Part shown: positions 34,286 through 40,506 of the stretch, in pieces
How the letters are laid out: the number at the start of each line of letters is the position of its first letter
Position numbering within the stretch: the first letter of the stretch is position 1
Source: Lysobacteraceae bacterium
GTDB lineage: Bacteria; Pseudomonadota; Gammaproteobacteria; Xanthomonadales; Rhodanobacteraceae
Assembly: GCA_028871555.1 (NCBI GenBank)
Contig: JAGWNA010000021.1
Location: 1 to 40,506, forward strand
Length of the DNA: 40,506 nt
Reading direction: 5' to 3'
Notes under the pieces: generated by a model
Told to the model about the DNA's origin: nothing
What the model saw: only the letters and a program-made list of their open reading frames with translations
The model's database searches: none
Translations under genes and position numbers: made by a program

Positions 34286-35326
34286 ATGTCTCAAGCCCGC
34301 CTGAAAAAGCGCTACCTCCTGTACGGCTCCGAACGCTACGCGCTGGCGATCCTGCGCCCGTTGCAGGCGGCAATCCACGCGCGCGGCGGCGAGGCGGCGT
34401 GGTTCTTCGACGGCCCTGGTGCGGAAGATCTGCGCGAGGGCGAGCGCCTGCTCGACGTGGCCGGGGTGCGCCGCTGGAACCCGCTGGCCGTGCTCACGCC
34501 GGGCAATCACCTGCCGCACTTCTTTCCCGGTGCCAAGGTGGAGGTCTTCCACGGCTTCGACGCGGGCAAACCCAGGCATATCTATATCCGCGGCTTCTTC
34601 GACCTGTACTGCACCACCGGGCCGCGCGACACCGCGCAGTTCCAGGCCCTGGCCGACAAGCTGGGCCACTTCAGCGTGGCCGAAACAGGCTGGCCGAAGC
34701 TCGATCCGTTCATGCGCGAGATCGCCGGCCCGCTGCCGCCGGTGCGCCAGCCGCCGGTAATCCTGTACCACTCCACTTTCTCGCCCTCGTGGAGTGCCGC
34801 CGAAACGCTTTACGAGGAGGTCAAGCGCCTCTCGCGCGACGGCCGCTGGCACTGGATCGTCACCTTTCATCCGAAGATGAATCCCGAGACCGTGGCGAAG
34901 TTCAAGGCGCTGCAAAACGAATACCTCCGCTTTGTCGAAAACGACAACATCCTCGAACTGTTTCCGCAGGTGGACCTGATGTGCTCCGATACCTCCTCGG
35001 CGCTCAGCGAATTCCTGCTCACCGGCAAACCGGTGGTGACGTTCAGGAATCGCCGGCCGGGTCCGCAGCTGATCGACATCGACACGCCCGCGCAATTCGA
35101 GCCGGCGATCGAACGCGCGCTGGCGCGGCCGCCGGAACTGTTGCAGGCGATCCGCGATCACGCCAACGCGATCCATCCGTACCGCGACGGCCGTTCCAGC
35201 GAACGCGTACTCGATGCGATCGATGCCTTCGTCGCCGCCGGGGCGCGCAATCGGCGGCGCAAGCCATTGAACTTGTGGCGCAAGCTGAAGCTGCGCCGGC
35301 GCATCGGCTACTGGGGGCCGGCATGA
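34286..35326 (+). CDS. CDP-glycerol glycerophosphotransferase-like protein
   Basis: A 346-residue cytoplasmic protein with the Glyphos_transf core of teichoic-acid polymerases. Recognisable elements: VFHGFDAGKPRH, DLYCTTGPRDTAQ, HSTFSPSWS, TFHPKMNP and the strong SDTSSALSEFLLTGKPVV block near residue 233. The C terminus is basic (NRRRKPLNLWRKLKLRRR) and may associate with membrane. In Gram-negative bacteria, relatives occur in LPS or capsule loci and may add glycerol-phosphate or another phosphate-linked unit; activity is not proven. Length is shorter than Bacillus TagF (about 750) because only the transferase domain is present. No tagD/CDP-glycerol synthase is in the window. ATG at 34286 is preceded by a repeat and not by a strong ribosome-binding site. 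Confidence 0.8.
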   Translation: MSQARLKKRYLLYGSERYALAILRPLQAAIHARGGEAAWFFDGPGAEDLREGERLLDVAGVRRWNPLAVLTPGNHLPHFFPGAKVEVFHGFDAGKPRHIYIRGFFDLYCTTGPRDTAQFQALADKLGHFSVAETGWPKLDPFMREIAGPLPPVRQPPVILYHSTFSPSWSAAETLYEEVKRLSRDGRWHWIVTFHPKMNPETVAKFKALQNEYLRFVENDNILELFPQVDLMCSDTSSALSEFLLTGKPVVTFRNRRPGPQLIDIDTPAQFEPAIERALARPPELLQAIRDHANAIHPYRDGRSSERVLDAIDAFVAAGARNRRRKPLNLWRKLKLRRRIGYWGPA

Positions 35327-35376
35327 GCGGACGCGGGAGTGTGCGCCCGATGGCCTTGCGCAGACCCGGCGCGGGC

Positions 35377-35382
35377 TAGAAT
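35377..35382 (+). promoter_or_regulatory. -10 box for the second ArnT-like gene
   Basis: TAGAAT lies 28 bases before the chosen GTG at 35411, with TTGCGC (35356-35361) at a short 15-base spacing. The same TAGAAT hexamer precedes the GT2 gene. Confidence 0.45.
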
Positions 35383-35410
35383 CATCCACGTCGTCGCCAA
35401 GAGCCTGCCC

Positions 35411-37138
35411 GTGTCATACAGCAACTACAGCCGTTCCGAGCACCTGCGTGCCGTATGGCCCTGGCTGCCGTTGTGGGCGCTGGCAGCCGGGCTGGCGATC
35501 TTCTCGCATGGGCCGATGCCGCTGTATTCCACCCGCACGCTGGCGGTGGTGTGGGAGATGTGGAGCCACGGCCACTGGCTGGTGCCGCATCTCAACGGCC
35601 AGCCCTACAGCGAAAAGGCGCCGCTGCTGTTCTGGTTGATCGGCGCCGGCTGGTTCGTGTTCGGCGTCAGCGACGTGTGGCCGCGCGTGCTGGAACTGCT
35701 GTTCGGCGGCGCCCAGCTGGTGCTGCTTGCGGTGCTGGCGCGACGCCTGTTTCCGGGCCGGCCGTGGATGATCAAGGCGGCGCCATGGATGCTGCTGGCG
35801 TTGGGCTTCCCGTTTCTGTTCGGGCTGCAGATCATGTACGACGTGCTGCTGGCAGCATGGACGCTGGCCGCGTTGCTGTGCCTGACGCCGAAACCGCATC
35901 GCAGCGAACCGCGCTGGCTGCTGTTCGGCCTGTGCCTCGGCGCCGGATTGCTGACCAAGGGGCCGGTGATGCTGCTGCACGTCGTCTTTCCATGGCTGCT
36001 GGGTCCGTTGTGGAGCGACTGGGCCGGGCAGCATCGCACCCGCTGGTACGGCGGCGGCACACTGGCCGTTCTGCTCGGCGTCGCGTTGCTGCTGGCATGG
36101 GCGCTGCCGGCCGGTTTCGCCGGCGGCGCGGCGTATCGGCAGGCGCTGTTCTTCACCCAGACCGCCGGTCGCGTGGTCGACACGGTGGCGCAGGCGGCCA
36201 ACCTGCAAAACCATGCGCAACCGTTCTGGTGGTACCTGCCGGCGCTGCCGCTGCTGCTGTTTCCGTTCAGCGGCTGGCCGCGCATGTGGGTCGCCCTGGC
36301 AACATTGCGCCGACCGCTGGACCCGGGCCTGCGTTTTGCGCTGAGCTGGCTGGTGCCGGTCTTCGTGACGTTTTCGCTGATCGGCGGCAAGCAGCTCTAT
36401 TACCCGCTGCCGGAACTCGCGGGCGCCGCGCTGCTGATGGCTGCCGCCATCGCCTTGCTGCGCGAGCGCAGGCCGGCGCTGGCCGACAACGACTGGCTCG
36501 GCACCTGGCCGCTGGCAGTGGGCGGAATCGGCTTTGCGCTGTTCCTGTTCCTGCTGCCGATGCTGGTCGCCAGCCACAGCCTGCACGGCGATTGGCCGGA
36601 AGCGGCCGCGCCCTCAAGCCGCTATTTCAGCGTGGTGTTCGTCCTGCTCGGCGGCTTGCTGCTGCTGCGCGGCCGTGGCGAACTGCGGCGGCTGGCGGTG
36701 GCCGGACTGATCGGCGCACTGACCCTCAATACCTTGTTCACCCTGACCTTGTGGCCCCGTTACGACCTTGGGCCCTCCGCGCAGTTGCTGCATGACGCGG
36801 ACCGCCGAAACCAGCCGATCGGCTACCTCGGCGACTACGCCGGGCAGTTCCATTTCGCTGGCCGGCTGCTGCATCCGGTCATCTCCCTGACCGAAGGAAA
36901 AAACCTGCAGGATTTCGCGCTGGCCCACCCGAACGGACTTATCGTGGCGCACCCGGACCGGCTCGATGCCGACGATCTGCGCTACGCGTTGCTGGTGCAG
37001 CCGTTTCGCTCGACCTGGGTGGTGATCTGGCCGGCCACCGCACTGGCCGACCTGCGCGCCGGGCATGCACCGCCGGAACCGGCGCAACCGACCCAGGTCT
37101 ACCCGGCCGACGGCTGGCGTCATCGCAGGCAGCCATGA
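35411..37138 (+). CDS. ArnT/PMT-like membrane glycosyltransferase, second copy
   Basis: A 575-residue polytopic protein, again with roughly 12 hydrophobic helices and a short C-terminal periplasmic domain. The first loop carries LYSTRTLAVVWEMW and later YSEKAPLLFWLIG, the E-K-x-P-L motif of the GT-C family; the Asp-Glu pair of the first copy is replaced by Ser-Thr, so the catalytic acid may differ or be missing. GTG at 35411 begins the protein; in-frame sequence upstream to 35339 lies before the probable transcription start. It is translationally coupled to the small TPR gene (ATGA at 37135-37138). Substrate unknown; it is likely to act on the periplasmic face in the same glycan pathway as its neighbours. 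Confidence 0.82.
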   Translation: MSYSNYSRSEHLRAVWPWLPLWALAAGLAIFSHGPMPLYSTRTLAVVWEMWSHGHWLVPHLNGQPYSEKAPLLFWLIGAGWFVFGVSDVWPRVLELLFGGAQLVLLAVLARRLFPGRPWMIKAAPWMLLALGFPFLFGLQIMYDVLLAAWTLAALLCLTPKPHRSEPRWLLFGLCLGAGLLTKGPVMLLHVVFPWLLGPLWSDWAGQHRTRWYGGGTLAVLLGVALLLAWALPAGFAGGAAYRQALFFTQTAGRVVDTVAQAANLQNHAQPFWWYLPALPLLLFPFSGWPRMWVALATLRRPLDPGLRFALSWLVPVFVTFSLIGGKQLYYPLPELAGAALLMAAAIALLRERRPALADNDWLGTWPLAVGGIGFALFLFLLPMLVASHSLHGDWPEAAAPSSRYFSVVFVLLGGLLLLRGRGELRRLAVAGLIGALTLNTLFTLTLWPRYDLGPSAQLLHDADRRNQPIGYLGDYAGQFHFAGRLLHPVISLTEGKNLQDFALAHPNGLIVAHPDRLDADDLRYALLVQPFRSTWVVIWPATALADLRAGHAPPEPAQPTQVYPADGWRHRRQP

Positions 37139-37461
37139 ATGCGAGACTGATCGCCAACCTGCGCCGCCAGTGCGGCGGCCCACGCGATGGCGCGCTGCTG
37201 CGCTTTTCGCTGGGCAATGCCTTGCTCGGTGCCGGCGATGCCGGGGCAGCGGTGGCCGAATTGCGGCATGCGCTGACGTTCGATCCGACCTATTCGGCGG
37301 CATGGAAGCTGCTCGGCAAGGCCTGCATCGCCGCGGGACAGCCACAGGCGGCAGCCGAGGCCTGGCGCGATGGCATCGCGGTTGCCGCACAGCGCGGCGA
37401 CAAGCAGGCCGAAAAGGAAATGATCGTGTTCCTGCGCCGCCTGGAAAATCCGAAGCCGTAG
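37135..37461 (+). CDS. Small TPR-repeat protein coupled to the ArnT-like gene
   Basis: A 108-residue protein made almost wholly of about two to two and a half tetratricopeptide repeats: RFSLGNALLGAGDAGAAV, then ALTFDPTYSAAWKLLGKA, then QPQAAAEAWRDGI. No signal peptide or membrane segment, so it acts in the cytoplasm, probably as a protein-binding module. The ATG overlaps the stop of the membrane glycosyltransferase (ATGA), indicating coupled translation and a likely functional link, perhaps a partner of the enzyme or of the neighbouring transferases. The stop codon is inside the left arm of a perfect inverted repeat. Confidence 0.85.
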   Translation: MNARLIANLRRQCGGPRDGALLRFSLGNALLGAGDAGAAVAELRHALTFDPTYSAAWKLLGKACIAAGQPQAAAEAWRDGIAVAAQRGDKQAEKEMIVFLRRLENPKP

Positions 37462-37538
37462 GAGCGCACCCTGTGCGCGAAAAGCCATTGGTGGGAGCGA
37501 CTGGAGCGAAGCCATCGCGCACAGGGTGCGCTCCTACG
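37457..37538. repeat. Perfect 24-bp inverted repeat spanning two convergent stop codons
   Basis: Left arm 37457-37480 is the exact reverse complement of right arm 37515-37538 (arms begin CGTAGGAGCGCACCCTGTGC). The loop of 34 bases contains GTGGGAGCGAC and GGAGCGAAGCC, related to the dispersed GGAGCGAC elements of this group. The TAG stop of the TPR gene (37459-37461) and the TAG stop of the convergent acyltransferase gene (37534-37536 on the minus strand) lie within the arms, so this element probably serves as a bidirectional terminator. Confidence 0.75.
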
Positions 37539-38427
37539 CGCGGGCGTGATCGTAGGGGCTGGGTCGATCGTCGGCCGAATAGCGCTTGTACTGCCACTGG
37601 TACTGCGCAAAGGCCTGCTCGACACAGGTCTGTACGCCATCGTTGAGCGCACTGCAGGCGATGCCCAGGTCGGCGTCGGCCAGCCCGGCGGGCGCCGGCA
37701 GCAGATGGATGCGATAGCCCGTGCCGCGCGGCAGGCGTTCGGCAAACGCGAACAGGACGGTGGCGCCGGTACGCGCAGCCAGTCGCGGCAGCAGCACCAT
37801 GGTCAATGCCTCCCGGCCGAAGAACGGCGCGAACCGGCCCTCGCCGGCGCGCGGTTTCTGATCCGGCAGAATCCCGACCGTACCGCCCGCGGCCAGCCGC
37901 TTGTAAAGCGTGCGCACGCCGGCACCATCGGCACGCACCTGATCCGGCGCCAGCGCGCCGCGTACCTTGCGCAGCAGGCCTTCAACCGCCGCCATGCGCG
38001 GCGGTCGATACAGGATCGCCATCGATGTCTTGCGACACAGCCAGTAATTGAGCAATTCCCAGCAACCGAGGTGCGGTGCGGCGATGATCACGCCCTTGCC
38101 GGAAGTCAGTGCCGTATCGAACAGGGCTTCACCGCGCACTTCGCGAACCAGCTCCAGCGCGTGCCCGGCGCCCACGCCCCAGATTTTCGCGAGTTCGCAG
38201 ACTGATTTGCCGCTTTCGATCATCACCTCGCGCAGCAGCGCCGCTTGGGCGGCGTCATCCAGTTGCGGCCGCACGATGCGCAGGTTCACCGCGGCGGCCT
38301 GGACCATGCGCCCGCGTCGCCACAACACGCAACGGCCCAGCGTGCTGCCAAAACCATGCAGCAGGCGCAATGGGAGCCGGCCCAGCAGGCGCAGCAGCAG
38401 ATAGACCAGATACATGTCGGTACGCAT
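37534..38427 (-). CDS. LpxL/LpxM-like lipid A acyltransferase
   Basis: A 297-residue inner-membrane acyltransferase of the LpxL/HtrB family, which adds a secondary acyl chain to Kdo2-lipid IVA on the cytoplasmic side. The catalytic HX4E motif is His119 to Glu124 in PHLGCWEL. Other family elements are the N-terminal membrane segment (YLLLRLLGRLPLRLL), DQKPRAGEGRFAPFFG and the closing EQAFAQYQWQYKRYS, the typical C terminus. Length is slightly short of E. coli LpxL (306). ATG at 38427 is a good start and the gene is divergent from dtd. Its stop lies in the inverted repeat above. LpxL versus LpxM or LpxP cannot be told from sequence alone. Confidence 0.9.
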   Translation of the reverse strand: MRTDMYLVYLLLRLLGRLPLRLLHGFGSTLGRCVLWRRGRMVQAAAVNLRIVRPQLDDAAQAALLREVMIESGKSVCELAKIWGVGAGHALELVREVRGEALFDTALTSGKGVIIAAPHLGCWELLNYWLCRKTSMAILYRPPRMAAVEGLLRKVRGALAPDQVRADGAGVRTLYKRLAAGGTVGILPDQKPRAGEGRFAPFFGREALTMVLLPRLAARTGATVLFAFAERLPRGTGYRIHLLPAPAGLADADLGIACSALNDGVQTCVEQAFAQYQWQYKRYSADDRPSPYDHARA

Positions 38428-38534
38428 TGCTGCAGTTTACGGTGCGGCGGGGAAATCTCCGCATGGCAGCCTGTCGGGCCGCAGGCCGGCCGGGCTGCTA
38501 GCATGGCGATTCGACTCGCCATCATCGCCTCGCC

Positions 38535-38975
38535 ATGATTGCCCTGATCCAGCGCGTACTTTCCGCCCGCGTCGATGTCGGCGATGAAACCATCGGCGCG
38601 ATCGGCCACGGCCTGCTGGCGCTGGTGGCGATCGAGCCGGACGATGGCGAGACCCAAACCCGGCGCATGCTCGAGCGTCTGCTGGGTTACCGCGTGTTCA
38701 CCGACGCTGCCGGCCGCATGAATCTCTCGCTCACCGACACCGGCGGCGGCCTGCTGCTGGTCAGCCAGTTCACCCTGGCGGCCGATACCCGTTCCGGCAT
38801 GCGCCCGGGCTTCGCCGGCGCCGCGGCACCGGAACATGGCAGGCGCTGGTTCGATCGTCTGGTCGAACTGGCCTGCGCAGCGCATCCCGAGGTGGAAACC
38901 GGCCGTTTCGGCACCCATATGCAAGTTCATCTGGTGAACGACGGCCCGGTGACCTTCTGGCTCAATGCCGGCTGA
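38535..38975 (+). CDS. dtd: D-aminoacyl-tRNA deacylase
   Basis: A 146-residue homodimeric enzyme (E. coli Dtd 145) that hydrolyses D-aminoacyl-tRNA and Gly-tRNA(Ala), protecting translation from D-residues. It shows the N-terminal IQRVLSARV, the SQFTLAAD signature at residues 77-84 and NDGPVTF with the cross-subunit Gly-cis-Pro pair at Gly137-Pro138. ATG at 38535 is the only good start; a -10-like TAGCAT lies about 30 bases upstream. It is divergent from the lpxL-like gene and 167 bases before rpoD. Confidence 0.96.
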   Translation: MIALIQRVLSARVDVGDETIGAIGHGLLALVAIEPDDGETQTRRMLERLLGYRVFTDAAGRMNLSLTDTGGGLLLVSQFTLAADTRSGMRPGFAGAAAPEHGRRWFDRLVELACAAHPEVETGRFGTHMQVHLVNDGPVTFWLNAG

Positions 38976-39081
38976 CCGGGCGGGGCCGGCCACAGCGCGG
39001 TCGGGATCTGAAAAGCGCCGCAGCGCCACGTTCTGGCGCGATATTTGTGTAATCCTGCTTGAATCTTTTTGGCCTTGAAAC

Positions 39082-39110
39082 TGGTCATAAAAGAAGCACA
39101 TCGTTATAAT
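39082..39110 (+). promoter_or_regulatory. Sigma-70 promoter of rpoD
   Basis: TGGTCA (39082-39087, four of six to TTGACA), a 17-base spacer and a perfect TATAAT (39105-39110) lie 32 bases before the rpoD ATG. Just upstream, CTTGAAA resembles a heat-shock -35, but no matching CCCAT-type -10 follows at the right distance. Confidence 0.7.
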
Positions 39111-39142
39111 GTCCGGTTCTTGAACCCCGCGGTGGTCGGTTA

Positions 39143-40506
<1,364 letters not shown>

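Noticed and set aside
39023..39039. Short hairpin GCGCCA/TGGCGC between dtd and rpoD as a terminator
   Set aside because: Only six base pairs with no T-run; it could arise by chance at this GC content.

Overview
The window is about 40.5 kb of high-GC, densely coding chromosomal DNA from a gammaproteobacterium, most likely of the order Xanthomonadales and plausibly Rhodanobacteraceae (Rhodanobacter, Dyella or Frateuria-like). This is inferred from protein content, the GC-rich codon use, the LysM-dprA-topA-tsaC block divergent from def-fmt-rsmB, -10 boxes of the TAGAAT type, and dispersed palindromes of a kind I associate with this order. No database search was possible. I see no insertion sequence, prophage, tRNA, rRNA or CRISPR array.

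Left part (1-10.3 kb). A partial PLP-dependent threonine/serine dehydratase overlaps an aldose 1-epimerase on the minus strand, divergent from aminopeptidase N (pepN). A 61-codon minus-strand gene follows, then a 563-base gap with a CRP/Clp-like palindrome and three successive hairpins. Next come mnmG (tRNA wobble uridine modification), a GYF-RDD membrane protein and tex (RNA-binding transcription accessory protein).

Middle part (10.4-27.8 kb). A GDSL-esterase autotransporter ends in a textbook terminator. Then comes a three-gene set: a putative outer-membrane protein with a signal peptide, copC and copD, probably for copper handling. On the minus strand lie a YbaY-like lipoprotein, purD, an ANL-family acyl/aryl-AMP ligase, and the run LysM protein-dprA-topA-tsaC. 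Divergent from it is the operon def-fmt-rsmB, which covers N-formylmethionine metabolism and 16S rRNA methylation.

Right part (27.9-38.4 kb). This is a cell-surface glycan locus. It holds two large ArnT/PMT-like membrane glycosyltransferases, two GT4-type glycosyltransferases, an O-antigen-ligase-like polymerase/ligase, a WaaE-like GT2, a CDP-glycerol glycerophosphotransferase-like protein, a small TPR protein translationally coupled to the second ArnT-like enzyme, and an LpxL-like lipid A acyltransferase. Together they could build and modify the lipooligosaccharide core or another envelope glycan. Several intergenic spaces here hold palindromic repeats, including a perfect 24-bp inverted repeat that contains the stop codons of two convergent genes. 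The window ends with dtd (D-aminoacyl-tRNA deacylase) and the first two thirds of rpoD (sigma-70), which has a clear TATAAT promoter.

Most of the window is ordinary housekeeping DNA. The least explained parts are the structured gap at 4577-5139, the glycan locus with its coupled TPR protein, and the unnamed outer-membrane protein before copC-copD.
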